From Prostheceraeus crozeri (taxonomy: Eukaryota; Platyhelminthes; Polycladida; Euryleptidae): 64,000 nt of DNA. Location of the stretch: NCBI GenBank assembly GCA_907163375.1, contig CAJQUW010001409.1, forward strand, positions 372,001 through 436,000, read 5' to 3'. Each line of letters starts with the position of its first letter. Position 1 is the stretch's first letter. Below, piece after piece: positions 12,101-27,100 of the stretch. The notes beneath the pieces were generated by a model. It worked only from the letters and a program-made list of their open reading frames with translations. It ran no database searches and was not told the DNA's origin. Made by a program: the position numbers and the translations under genes.

Positions 12101-15100
12101 TGTGGTCTCCGTGGCACAGTGGTTAAGTGCTTGGCCTAGCGAACTTTTGGTTCAGAGGTCGAGCCCTAAAGGTGTCATTGGAAGTCGGCAGGATGGGCAT
12201 CCGGACAAAAAGTACTACAACGCTCCAGAAGTCTGACTATGTCAGCACCGTCCAAGCTCCAAGTATGGGGAGTAGTGACTCAAAAAAAAATTGAGGAAAA
12301 TGTTACTTAAACTCCGGAATAATTGTCTGATGCCTGATAAATGTCCATCTAGTACTACATGATCAACTTAGAGATCACCATTTTCAAAGATTATTACTGC
12401 TGGCAACACTGGTAACCGCTTACATCTTATAAGTGAACGATGAAATGCATGGAAAGTTCTTTGGTAATAGCTACTGAATTGCAGAAATCTCTTAGTTTAG
12501 AAATATGTGCTTTTTCAGAACACGTCCTGGTGCATCAATGTGCCTCTACAAGAAAAGTCGACTTTCAACAGATGATTTCATTACGATAAGATGGGTAAAT
12601 GACAGAAACTTGGCCTGAATTTCTTATAGCTAAATAAATCTTGGTATGCGGTCTGTATAAAAAAATAACTATTGTCATCTGAAAATCTAATAATTTGAAT
12701 ACTGGAATTGTACGTATTACACAAATTTTACTAAAAACACGATGTGACGGCTGGCCGTGTGGATGAAGCAGTTGCTTAGCTCTCTACCTGACTTGTAATC
12801 GAATATTGGTAAGACGAGCTGCAGTGCAGAAGATAGGGTGTTGCCGTCCATTTGAATTTAATTTGTTGTTGTGTCTATTGAGGTGACGTACTCAAAATTC
12901 TGCCCACGTAAATAATTGACGAAATTTGTGCATCAGCATCTATCAAACTGATCGAAATGAACTCAAACATTGAGTCACTAGTTGTCAAGCAGAAGAGGAA
13001 CATTTCAAACATGTAGCTGTGAGCAATGTCCGTTAACCGTCAAAAGTCTGCGCCACCGTGAAAACGTCTTTCATAAAATAGCTTGACCGTGCCCAGGACC
13101 GCGATAGAATAAAGGCATGGATATAGATCCCTTTCTATAGTATACCCTACCAATGTGAATCTTGAATTCGTAATCAGTCTGTCTGAAGATGGTCAATGTA
13201 TTTTGACAGAAATTAATTATCTGCTAATAATTGAATGATAAAAGTTGAGCATCTGAACTCTACACTCTTTAAACCGCTCACAAAATGATAATTATTCGTA
13301 TCAGTGTGGAAGGGCAAGCGAAAATAGCTCACATTAAAAAGAATTTGAAGGATGAAATGGTTGTCGCTATGAGACAAATGCAACACAATATTTTTTTAAC
13401 GATAACTTACTTTGAAGAACTTATCTTTCACTTCCGGATTAATGCTGTGAAAAAGGGCTGTGTAACTGTCGGCGATCCGACCGAATAAACGACTCCTATC
13501 CAATTTGCGATCTTCCTTCTGCAAGGGAAAACTAATGTAAAAAGTTTTCTATTCACATAATAAGCGATATCTACACAGCTATCGACCAGTAAGCTGCTAA
13601 ATATTGAGCAAAGCATCACCTTTACTTAAGTCGTTTTGCACGTCAGATAAGAAGCAATCAGTGAAATTTGATACACAAGACATATACTCGTATATTGCAT
13701 GTAGCCGAAATTCTTATTTTGTGATATAAGTGTTGCGTGTTTTCTATACCCTTATACTATTTAGGAAATCTACATGTTAAAAAGTTGCCATTTTCGCTCA
13801 AAGCGTTAGTTTCAAGCACTGCAACATTCAAAATCTGCAAAATAAATCAGAGTCACTGCAATTGACAATATCTACTCAGTAGGCCGTAAAAATGAAAAAT
13901 CTTTTAGCTTGAAGATCAGAAATTTCTATTATCGAAACGTCTCGGAAAAGCCATTATGATAATTTTTCATAAAATAAGTTATGATGAGGACGGGTGATTC
14001 CAATGTCTGATTTTTGCTCTTTTATTTCAATTGCCTTTCTAAATAATAATAATAATGATAATATCTTTATTGTTTCACATGGTTACAGTCGGTGAACGCA
14101 TTACAAAAGTACAAGATCATAGAATACAAAATTTTATAAACGAACAAAGAAAGCGTTCAGTTTTTGCGAATGGACGCAAAGTGCACTGAGAACGAATTAG
14201 TCGGCAATTATGTGGTTGGAACATAACAGACAAGGGGTGAGAAGACGACCCCTCAATTGATGAAATCATTTTGTAACACATCATGACGTTGGGTAATGTA
14301 TGATGCAGCTATTGCTATTTGATGCTACATCAGAGCTGCATGCCATCTCTATTTAAGTGTAAACACAGTGAAAATTGACACAAAGACCACGCAGTCGCAT
14401 ATGATAATAATAATAATACTGCCTTTATTGAGAGATAAATGGGAATCTGAAATATCACGGATATGTAAACACACTAAAAAATGATGCCTTCGGTTAAAGC
14501 AGACCTCTGTACAATTTACAGAATGAAGATGAGTATAGTCATTTTTCCTCTTATCACGAAAAATTTTGGTGAGATTTTTCTCGACTCTCATCACTTTTGA
14601 CTGCACCATCTTACCCTGAAGTGACGAAATTGTTCCTTTTCAAACTGGTTTATCCATAGTGAATCAAATCAAAATCTAGGGTGTACATTGGAGCAATTCT
14701 TTGAAGTGGGACCTACATTTCAATGAAATGATCAGAGCTGCTCCTAGAAGATTATGTTATTAGGGTGCTGAAACCTATCTTGTCTAGATGTGAACTGATA
14801 AAAGTGCATCATAGTCTTATAACGCCATTATTTCTGCATGCTTCCCTTCTGCTTTGTTGGATACCTTAGCATCTCGAACATCTTGTAAAGTTTCAGAATC
14901 GATCCCATTGACATATTTGTGGAAGGAACTGTCAGTGCAAATTCTTCAGAAATCTAAGTGATCTTAGGAAAGCTCGTGTAGTGAAGTTCGCGAGCACATG
15001 TGAGCAGTATGTCCTTCACCCTTTGTATTCGCTTTGACCAGATCGCCGACAACGCATTGGTCACTTTTGTTTGCCACATGCCTCGACGTTCGGCGTATGC

Positions 15101-18100
15101 ATTCCTTGTTACCTTGGTCGTGTTTTATTTCAAATAATGTTCTATACGATAGTTTGTCGTGACTTCATTGGTTATATTAACTTTTACATTCATTTCTCTG
15201 TGTCATTGTAATTGTAATGCTTTGGTTTCTATTCAGTATGAATAAACGCTTACTTACTTACATCCACTACTTGTGGCACGCACGTATCTGTGGATATGCC
15301 TTTAATTGTAAAACTCTATGATAGGTATGGAAAATTGAATTATTTGATTCTCAAATATGAAAAGGCACACATCTAACACAAGCCCTTGATTTGACGAAAG
15401 CTTTAAAACGAGAAAAACATCATCATTCGCAAAAAATGCTTCCTTGGTTTATTTTCAATAACTCTCTTCATTTTTACCAATTCTAGCAATTACTTAATAA
15501 CATCAATTGATACATGAATGTTAGACACCTGCATTGTTTAAAGATGTTCACTTACATCGAAAAGTTCGATGAAGATCCACCAAAACGCATCTTGGAAAAC
15601 AGCCACAGAGGCCTCGGAGAGGAAAATTTTCTTCCAGAACTTTCTAAATCCGGGCTGAAAAACATGCGGACACATAAATGCCAATTTCAATACAACAAGA
15701 ACGTCTGACACAATAATACATAGACAAAATCATGACAAACAACATTATAAAATTAATTCTAAAATTCTGATAATACCTGCCTAATCTACAAAACCCTCTC
15801 TCTTTCTATGCAAATTTGCAATGAAACCGCATGTCTGGTGTCCAGTGATATGTGGGCACGGACTACTAAATGTGCTGTCCTACTTCGATGATTGGACAGA
15901 AGACGCGAACCGGGAACCTTGAAGGCGGGACCGTGCAACACAGTGATGAGTAATTGAATAACTCCTTTACGACTCTATCATCTACTTTTTGCAGACGACT
16001 TCTGCATAGCTTACCAAGCAAAAGAATTCAGTTAGTTGAAAACCGTCCAAACGAAAGAAGCAACTCTGAACTGAACATTTTTGTCAACAGTAACCGACTG
16101 AAGCACGACCATGAGCCCGTCTATCTCGGGGTAACACTCGACAGATCCCTGACCTACAAATACCACCTCCAGAAGGCTGAGGCCAAAGTGAGAACAAGAA
16201 ACAATATGTTAAGTATGCTGGTAGGAACGACATGGGGAGCCAATGCTGAAACCTGACGAGCCTCTGCTCTTGCGCTGTGCTAACGAACTTGCTCTTGAGC
16301 CTAACGAACCAAACCATGCGCACCATTAGCGGCACTATCCGGTGCACCAATACGTAATGACTACCAGTGCTCTGTAACATGCCCCCTCCAGTCCGAAGAG
16401 AGAAGACAACATCAAACCTCCTTCCAATGCAATCCCGACCTTACCATTCACATAGACCTACGGAACACAACTGTCCAGCGATTGAATTCCCGACAACCAA
16501 TTTGGAGAAAAGCCGCCTGTTCAAAATGCGACCTAAACCTTGCTTGGAAGGAGAGTTGGCAGGACAGCAATGTTCACAACAGATCCCTGATCGGCGACCC
16601 AACAATGCGAGTCCCTGGTTTTGATCTTCAACCAGCCCAGTGGACGCTGCTGAACCGTTTCAGAACAAGTGCCGGCCCTTGTAAGGATTCTCTACATCGC
16701 TGGGGACCTCGGAAATCCCTTTTATGCACCAGTGGAGAGGTTCAGACGATGTCGCACATCGTGGAGAACTGTCCGATCAAATCCTTCCGTGGCGGACTGA
16801 AAGATCTGCACCTGGCCTCCAATGACGCTATCCTGTGGCTGAAGAACCTGAAATTTTGACTTGTTGTATTTCTGCTTTTCCCTTATACTGTCTTCTAGCA
16901 TGCGAATACATGCTTATACTTTTTGCAGAACCTGATTGTGTAGACTAATCATATGCTTTCCTCCATCAAAAATCCAAAACGCACAAAAAACCAATTGCCA
17001 AATCGAAGTTTCTGCAAAATCATCGAAATGATCTCTTATTGTTATTTTTGTATTATTACTATTGCGCTCCTGTCAGAGTCATGGGTTCCTAAATTGAAGA
17101 AATAAATAGAATATCACTATTATTACCCGCAAACGAGTAATTACTCAAACTTTTATCCACAGTATGCAGACAGTATTATGAATATAAATTTTACATCAAA
17201 CGTTGAATGAAATACGTTGAAGTATGATTTTCACAGAAGCATTGATTTCCACAATCCGGATACACATTTTATCTACATGTGCATGTCAGTCACGTATTAC
17301 AGAAGAAAAACAAACAACAAATCAAGAGGTACAAAAACGATAAGACTTCTTTCAATCACGAGTTTTTTATTATCGACAAAACTCTGTGAATTTCCTGATA
17401 TCAGCAGCAATAACGGTTTAACTTACGTTCACATTGATGGCCTTCATCACACGATGCAGAATTTGAGGTCCTTCAAGTGATCCAGGCAATTCAGTCAGTT
17501 CAGTGGCAAGAAATCCAGGAAATGTACAATGTTCAACTGCTCGACGTTTCATTTCCGAAATTGAATCAGTCTTGTTTGTCTGCAAATGATGCATGCTCAA
17601 ATGCCATCAAAAACAGTGACATGGATCACCAACAGCAACAGCTGACAAAATTCTCGTTAAAGAAAATCGAAACGTAAAGCCTGAGTCAATTTGAAATTTT
17701 GGGATCTTCTAGGAATTGCATATAAGAACCCTTGGCCGTCTGTTTTTTGAATGCATGCTTCTGTATAATTATGACATCACGAAAGACAAATTATTTAGGA
17801 AAACACAACAAAGCACTGTCAATTACAAGGTAACAAGAAAAGATACTACAATAAGCAGCAAGCTACTAACCGAAAACCCGAATATGTTAGTCAAAGAGAA
17901 ACATTTTTTCTAGTCTCTGATTAGTTTTTTGAAATGGTCCTTAAGAATTTCCGCACGAACTTCAGTAATTGATTGAAGTGCTAGCATTGGAAAAATCAAG
18001 ACCAACAAATAGCCAATGTTGCATGAATTTCCATATACCATCACTACATAGAAATACATACTAGTAGCCTCGTGTTAGATGGCCTAGTTGATTTATCTTT

Positions 18101-21100
18101 TATAAGAGATCGAGAGGAATTCATCCGATGGCCCAGGGCAAGTGCCTCCACCCACCTATAATCAGGCCCCAACTGGAAAACCTTCATTATTTCATAGCAA
18201 GATAAGGACAAATTGTGATATAACCTTTCAAAGTAAGTTGCACATTCGATTAAATGCAACTTTCTTTATAAACTGATAATTTCATAGAATTGACAATAAT
18301 TAAATTAACAATTAATAACAAGCTGCATACGCGTAAATGCATTCTCGAAACACAAGAATAATGCCACGTAAAATAACTATACAAAATTACAAAAGGCCCT
18401 ATTGTAATACCATGAATATACTTCAAACAATAACTTCAAACACTGTGCACCATAGGAAGTCTTTGAAAAGAAGACCGTAGGAAACATCAGAAAAACTAAA
18501 ACTACACTTGCTGCAACATTGATAAATGAAAAACTTACCGACCGCCTTGCAGTTTGTGCGATAGTAACTTGACTGTCTGGACCAGTACGATTAGCTAAAA
18601 ACATACACAGACATCAAGAAAAATTCATTATGTTGTAAAAATGAAAATATACTTACAGAGAGCAGATGCATCTTGTTCGACGCGACTCTTTTGGTTAGAA
18701 AAGGTTGTTCCATTTAAATTCAGCACTTTGTCTGCATAGTACATGAGTGTATTTTCGAAACTGGATAGATCATCGCCAATCTTGTCCAATGCACTCATAT
18801 CAATGGCTAAAAATATTAAGGAATTATATTTCACTTATCAACAAAATCATTTTGGAATGCTTTTGAAAAATGAATATGAGTACATAAATATATATGAAAT
18901 GAATACAGAAATGAATATCTGAAGCATCAGCATTCACGATACTCAGTGAGCTAGAAGGTCAAAATTGTTGATAAAATTAACAACATCATATTAACATACC
19001 AAGCTAGCACAACAGCATTAATAAAGAAATCGCCACAAAATTGATCTTTGGAAATCATCCTCCAGCTAATTATACAATATTCTATAATGAAAACCAACCA
19101 ACGGTGCTGTCGGCCTAAAGTCCGTCGATTTTTGATAATTCATAATGAGCATAATTTTTGCTTAATTTTTCCAAGAATTTTTTTAAATCGAAAGGAGTTC
19201 GGAAAATGCTGCCTCTTCACTGAAAGGAATGTGCTGCTCAGAATGTCAGCCAGTGTCACACACTGCGAAGAGCTTGATATCCATTAAGCAATTCAACCAT
19301 TCAATAACAGAGAAGCAATCATAGCGACAACAAGAAATTCGACGTTGCACAAAGCTGCTCCTCTGTTCCTCCAGTGCGGATTCGTCCAGAGTCATTGAGC
19401 CTCACAGCCCAGTACCTACGAACATCTGCACGTCAAATTATAAAGATCTGTGTCTCTCACCGTCTGATGTGATGGGCCCAGTTTCTAGATGATAATTTTC
19501 TAAATTAAGCTAACACCAATTCTAGAATTCTCGCTATAAAAAGGCAACCACATGAAGCAAGAAATTCATCTACGTCTTATTATGTTTCATCATAGAGCTC
19601 AAATGAATGTTCAGATGTTGACCAAACGAAAACATAAATGAGGAAGTGATTACCAGATTTTTCATGTAAGCGCACTCTTTTGACTGATAACGAAAAATAT
19701 TGACTTGACAATAAAAAACATTGTACACTGAGATATGAGACCCATGAATTAGGATGGTACCGAAATTTGAGCAAAATTATAGAACATTTACCCAGATAAT
19801 ATAATCCCATGATTGCAACGGATTGGAGAGTCCAAGTCCCGGAATCGAAATTCATAGATCACCTATACATGTCTAACTTCATGAAAGCAGACGAAATAAG
19901 ACTATCCACAGTTTCTCAGCATTTATGTGATGGCGTACAGATTTTCCTTAGCGAACATTTCTTGACACAATTTTCAAATCAAACTTGCTTTGCAGGACCG
20001 CATGAATTGATGAAAACTTTCATAAAATATATTTATTACTAATTCAGATAAACGTAAATAGATATATGAGTCTTGTTTATACTCGGCAGCACATTAGGCA
20101 CGGAACATAATATAGATAAATCATTTATTATATTTTTTCAAAATGCATGTGGCAGCTATTTAAGTTTTTATAACCTATTTTTCAAAGAAATCTCAAATCA
20201 CATTAGACCTATATATTGCACAATTGCACAATGTCTGACCTATTTGAATGTATTGGTCATTTACTCATGCTGAGCACATCACACACTTTATTTTACACCT
20301 AAAATCAAGACTTTTCCTGATCAAATACCTTCAACAATTAACAAGAAAAAAAGTATCTCTATGTTCACCCCCAGAATTACACGCATTTAACTTTCAAGAA
20401 AAAAACATTTACTTGCATCAGCTAGAGCTATTGAAATATGAAAAAGAAAGTAACTACGTATGTATTTGAAATCCTTGTTCCCACTCACTCGCAGAGCTTA
20501 GATTATAAAAGCCTGGATGCACTTTTTGGGACACAAGGTAAAACCTGAGTAACACTGATTTAGAATTCTGAAGACGAACATCGTCCGTAGGTGCAAATTA
20601 AATATCACTGATAGGCATACCATGAATTTCAAAAATTCGGTAAATAAATGTTATTTCGGCAGAACTATTCATTGCTTAAATAAGATAGGTCTGAAACTGG
20701 TCTGAAGTCTTACAGATGCTGGCCTACTACATGTATAGCTGACCGGTCAGGCCCAAAACTCTTGGTCGGTTTTCACCTCCGTCCTATTTGCTTGCCTTTC
20801 GAACACGGTTGCAAAAACGACGGCGAGTGTACATGTCTCATACCTCCTCTGCCTTCGATACATATCAAATTTATAACTAATATTTAAAATGTTGGCTGTT
20901 GTAGGTTTGTGCTAGTTTAACTATTACAGCTGTTGTAATAACTTTGAATACCTGAAGCAGTGATTATAACTTTTGACTAATGTGATATTCTCATCAGATG
21001 GTAGACTGCATGAACACTAACATGTTTAGAAAAAAAGTCAATCAAAATCGATGACGATGAATAGCTCTGTAGCAAATGTGATAGAAGCTTTATATGTAAC

Positions 21101-24100
21101 TTTTCAATCAAACTGCAAATAAATTCAAAATTGCCAGTGACGGGATTTGAACTGACTTTTAAACGTTGCGCTGATGATCCCGCAAGCTTAGCGAAATTCA
21201 AAATGCCTAATTTCAAAAAAATTGAAAACGTTAAACGTTTATAAGGTAATGAGTTTGAATAAGAAGCAATATTTACCAGATTGTGCCACGAGACATTATT
21301 TACCCAGTATTGGTTCTTCATTATAACTTTGACTCGTCTAAAAGCTGTAGGAAGTAATAAAACCGAATTGCGATGTAATGATCCTATTTAATTTTTATAA
21401 CAAAAAATAAGATCATTACATCGCAATTCGGTTTTATTACTCCCTACAGCTTGTAGACGAGTCAATGTTATAATGAAGAACCAATACAAGGTAATGAGGA
21501 CGATGATAAAATGTGTACAAATAAAGATAATAAACTGAATGTCACAATCTGAAAAATAATATCATAGCGGCAAATAAAAGCGAAAAACAGTAATATTTTG
21601 CACGATAAATAATTCGACACAACTTCTGTATAATTACGAGCGTATTTACCTATGCTCAGATATTTCAAATCGCTAAATCCAATTTTTGCTTTCTTCTTCT
21701 ACATCATTCTTCTATACCGCTATAAAAAATTATTTTCCGAAAACGGATATACGAATGTGGTTCACATACACCGATAATACAGGTGAAATGGTACGAGTAC
21801 AAGTCAGTGAGACGGAGTGAGAAGAAAATGATAACACCTGCACTTTTTGATTATCCAAATTATCGCAAGTGATGGACAATGGGCCCTGTATCACGAACGA
21901 ATCCTGTTTTGAATTGAGACTTTGGAATGGACGGAGACCTCACACACTCACTGACCATCTTCAATGATAAATTTGACTTTCCCCTACAGGACTTGGAACA
22001 AAAGTATCATTGATGATTTCATAGCAAACACAGTTCAGATGAAATACGCATGTATCCCTTCTAACAAATACAAAATATAGTTTGTGGTAAATTATAGAAA
22101 ATAAAATTCTGCTACGCGCTGACCCAGGTAGAATAAGGCACGATGTGTTTGGTACGTCTCGTAAACCTTTATGAACCGAAGTTGAACACTTCAAAAAAAG
22201 TTATCAAACAAATTAATGTCACTGAAAGTGTTTGTCCTGCCATCGATCCTATTGTACGAGATCTATTTCTGTTCGTTCTCTGAAGGATGAGTTGCCCTTC
22301 GAGTGTAAGGCCCGTGTCGTTCATAAATTTGCTTGTGGTTGTGGATGCAGCTACGTGTGCCGCACTCAACGTGCTTTGTCTGCGAGAGTGTCTGAGCATC
22401 TGCCTGCATGGATCTACTCATGTGGCTTCCGTCCTCGCTCAAAGTCCTTACCAGATAGCGCTGTTATGTCCTACAATCTCTTTGACAAGTCTGTTCCTCC
22501 AATCAGTCATTTTTCTGTGCTGGCTCATTCTGTTTCTGTTTTCTTCTAAGCATTTTGGAGGCACTACTGATAAAGGTGTAAAAACTTACCTTGTGTATCC
22601 AAAAGCATTTCATTCTCTCGCTTGCTTTACCTTGGTAGATATCTATGTTAGTTCCGTTCGTCATTCGGTCCTTTTGAGTTGTTGTCATTCCGCTGTGTCA
22701 GTGTCGATTGCATTACTGTATCACTGTCAGGCAACCGGTGTCCACCCTTGAGCCGGCGAAAACGTTCGGGTGTTACTTTTACTCTTTCCTCTGTCTTATT
22801 TCACATTTGGATAAAGTATGAGGTTGAGGTATGAGGTTTCACGAGACCTATGAAAATGCATAGCGACATCACGGTAGGAACGACCCGCTTTTAGCATCGC
22901 AACTGCTTGTCAACGTTCATCATCAGTCATTTGCCTCATTTTGTAGTTCGATGACAGAAGTCCTTGGCATTCACGACTTATAATATCGGCAGACAATGGA
23001 TTACACATACTCCGATCAAGTTCATTGTTCGAGGCAGATAATGGACGCAGCACATCGGTGAACAGTTCTCGATCTTGATCGCCTTAGCGCAGTTTTGCTG
23101 GAGAGAAATCTTAGTGTCCAGTTTTAGAGTTTGTGCAGTATAGTTGTGTTTGCAGTCTACAAATTTACCAACGACAGACATTGCTTTAATTATTTGAAAA
23201 GTCAGTTGCCCTAATCCAAAATGAAAGAGTTCTCGGAACTAACTACTCGAGACGAAGGCGCGCAGAGAGAGGATAGTATGCTCTGTGATCCAGCCGAAAT
23301 TCTATGATTTATTTTGGATTCTGTCCATCATGATGTCAACTGAGCATCAGGAGATATCATGGTGACGTTCCTAAATCACTGCATGTCAAGCCATTTAGGT
23401 GCGTTCACAAGACAAGAACGGGACGAAAGGACCCATGAATAAATTCCATCGTTTGACTTATTGGTGATATTTTCATTTACGAATTCAGTCAAAATAAGCC
23501 TACATTATTTGGAAGTCTTTTCTATACGATCAGTTCTATACTTCAAAAACAAGAATTCTACCACAAACTTTATATTTCGAATGTAAAACTGTTAAAGCTG
23601 TATTTGAAGGGACTTATGAAACTATGAAAGGGCTATGAATTGATAGGAGTAAGCGCGAATAGAGTCGAAGATATCAGGATAATTTAAGGATAATCAGGAT
23701 CATATCAGTATAAGCGACTGCAGCCTATGAAATAAAATCAGTTGATTCATAATGAGGATTTTGCATCCGGTGTCTTTCTCCAGTATTTAGTAATCAAGTA
23801 GTTTTAGTAGGAAGTATAGAATATAATTGAAACTACAGATAATGATTGGGAATTAAAGAGTCCCTCACAGACCATCAATAAAATTTCCAGTGAGATACAG
23901 TGCTTTCAGATGAATAGTTAATTTTGAATTCACCATATAGTAACGAAAATAGTAAATATTAGTAAAGTAAAAAAAGTCATATTGCATAGATTTGATTTGT
24001 GACATCACAATTCTGTTGAAAAATAATAACTACTACAGAGCGATTCATAAAGAATGGATCATCCTCCCATTTGTTTTAATTTGATGCATTTTCATCTCAT

Positions 24101-27100
24101 AGTGTGCAAAACGTATCATTGGGAAGTTGTTTTAAGCATGTGATTGTTAATGTGACCAATAAATTATTCAAATAAAAATACTCAATATGATTTCTATGTA
24201 GTTATTATGAAACATATATTGATGAAAATGCAACTAACAAAATAAACTAATAAGCTAGTTCGTAATCGAAGTAATTTGTGCTCCTACCCTGATAGTGAAT
24301 GTCATCACCGACTTGCCTCGGGATTGATTTTATCAGATTGTCCATGAGATGCTGAGATATGTGTAAAGATCCAAAACTTACCGCGGTTTAAATTTCAGTT
24401 CATATTTAAGGATGATCCGTTTTTGTGAATCAAAATATAGTACACGCATTTATCGAATAAATGAAATGAATCAATAATGTGTATCAGGTCTTTGGAAGAT
24501 AAACGATGACAAATTCGAAATATATGCCTAACCATATCACATACTTCATTGCATATCGATAGATAAACTATCCCTCCGCAACACAAAAATTAATACATTA
24601 TTGCGAAGTATTAATCAACAGAAAAAGCAGAAATTCAGTCACTCTAGAAAGAGAAGTATTCCATAATCTGACAATCGCCGCAGAATATGATATGCAAGCA
24701 ATACATTAATACTTACAGTTCATTGCAAAGAAAATATCCTCTTCTGCAGAGTCAGGTAAAAGCAAGTATTAAAGATCCTGCATTGAAATATATATTTTTG
24801 AAAGCATCCTTTTTATTTGATTTACAGCATATTCTATGCATCTAAGAGCGATCTTTAGTGATAAGACGACATCACAAAGAGCACACAAGTGTGATATTAA
24901 TGCTGCGTTTAAAAATAGCCGACAGTATTCAAAGAATTCTGGTCTAACCTTTAATTCAAGTAGCATTGAAACTCCCTGTGCTCAGTCAAGTACTGTTGCT
25001 GTTAATGCTTTTCCGATGTTACCGCGAATTTTTTAAACAACACGTCTAGGTGGTAGGATAGCTCAGTTGGTTAAGGGCCGCGCTTAACCAGGGTTCGAGT
25101 CTGCCCGTCTCAATAGGTACCACCGCTCTCACTAGAGGCTACTAACCCTACTCTGATGAGAGCCGCGAGTGTGTAAAGGCTTCTCTATCCCTAGCTTTCT
25201 AGAATGGCTCTGTACTTTGGGTGGGACAGGGAGAAATAAAATAATCCTCGATTCATAGTGTGAAATTTGCGAAAGGTTTCCGAAAACATAAATTCACGAT
25301 TAGTGATCTAATGTGAAGAAGAAAAATTCAAATATGCAATTAGCAAATTAAGTGAATATTTCGGCAAGTATTCATTAAACATTTCTTTTAACACACTACT
25401 GACATGTCGCCCACGTAATGTACCTGCAATAATTAATAAATGCTGCTGCTTGCAAACACAATGTAAATAGAATAATCATAAATTAAATATTGAGTTACAT
25501 TCTCAGTCGAAAAATGGGAACATGCATGAATAGCTGCCATTTCATCCAGTATCAGGAATCATCAGAAGACCTAGCTCACATCTCCCAGCATCCAACACAG
25601 CTTCGTATTTACATATCGCACAAACTTACGCGACATGTCAGTGGTGTGTTAGAAGTAATATTTAATGAATACCTGTCAAAATTTCACTTATCATCTCAAA
25701 TGCATCCGGGATGGCTGCAACTTAAGATAGGTGTCGATGCTGATGTTGGGAGGTGTGAGCTGGCTCTATTGATGATTCCTGATTTTGACTGAAATGGCAG
25801 CAATTCAGGTTTGTTTCCATTTTTCAACTGATGATGCAGCTCAATATTTAAACATTCTATTTGCAGACATTCAGTTATCCAGTACAAATAGATTTCCTTA
25901 GTTGGCACAGCTCTCAGCAAAATATATGAAAATAATAGCCATATAATGACATTATAAAATGGTCCCACAACTACGAATGCAATTATCGAAGGGACTGGCC
26001 TGAGTCCATTGAGTCGAATATAGTCCAATAAAATTGGTGACAAACAATGTACTACTGAACTGATTCTAAGATGCTGGTCAAACTTAGCAAAGAATTTCAT
26101 CCAGAATAGTGTCCAAAACTCTCAGTATATTTTGACCAGCAAACTGAAGGTGTGCAGTGGTTCCAAAAACTAGCCTCAACCCGACCCGAAAAATCCAAGA
26201 AGAACCCGAAGCCGACACGACCCAGAAGCTTTGGATAACGCCGATCACAGAGTTGTTTTATTGCTAGCGTTCAGGGAAGTTTGTCTGTTAAGTGTGTCTT
26301 GGCCAAGCTATCGTCGAAGTCAACCTCGAAGAGAATTTGAATTAAATGCGCTTCCATTGAGAATTGAGATAACTTTCACGATTCATGATTAATAACAATG
26401 AAATCTATAGCTAAAATCCATAATTCAGCTACAACCAAATAGTAAGCACATTTGGCAGAATAGCAACTCAGTATCAAAATATCAAATGTGTATGCAATTT
26501 CGAATATATAAAATGAACTCGAATTGTGACCCACTACCAAATGTGAGATATGCACACTTTTACACTTTTGAAGAAGTTACCACGGAATTGACTGATCATG
26601 ATAGCGACACAGAGGAAAGAATATTATTCTACGAATCCTCCGTGTCATGACAAGTTTGGAGAGACAATGTTACTTAAATTAGCTTCGATGGAAGTACCTT
26701 ACTTTAATGCTCAGCCTTATCAATAGGAGTATTTTCTCGAACTTGATCATGTCACTTAAACTATCAACACTGAAAGAGCAAACTGTCACAATCAAAGACA
26801 ATGACCAAAATTAACCTAAAGGATGTAAGTGGATCCACAATACTATTCAGATTCGAATATAAAATGAAAGACAAATTTAGTGAATCGAGCAATTACTCGT
26901 ATGTAACTTATAACTATAGATTGACTAAAATTGCATCAATTCACAATGGAATATGTATAGATGAATTCTAACTGCATAGAGCATTATGATTCTAACCATT
27001 TATAACTCAATTTCACACAGTGATTTCTATAGATCGAAGGATGCACTTAACAACTTGGACAAGATGCTTAACTTAGCAGATCCATTTAACCTGGTGGAAA

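Larger units (their letters stand above)
10976..13410 (-). other. FAM227 intron
   Basis: Holds two tRNA-like SINE heads (12104-12300 and a weaker one at 12745-12880). Nothing else recognised; no coding signal. Confidence 0.6.
13519..15555 (-). other. FAM227 intron
   Basis: Holds two (ATT)n-tailed retroelement ends facing the minus strand (about 14041-14120 and 14403-14440) and a plus-strand LINE fragment at 14640-15262. No exon seen. Confidence 0.6.
18807..24716 (-). other. FAM227 intron
   Basis: Holds a 181 bp palindrome (21307-21487) and a Penelope-like GIY-YIG relic (22230-22550). A minus-strand open stretch at 24395-24586 ends near a possible donor but has no homology I recognise. The rest is AT-rich. 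Confidence 0.55.

Noticed and set aside
24395-24586. Extra FAM227 exon
   Set aside because: The open stretch ends at a stop 20 nt before the GTAAGT site, so it cannot be spliced in that frame.
12104-25243. Free-standing tRNA genes at 12.1 and 25.05 kb
   Set aside because: Boxes A and B are present but acceptor stems do not pair and non-tRNA bodies follow, so they are SINE heads.
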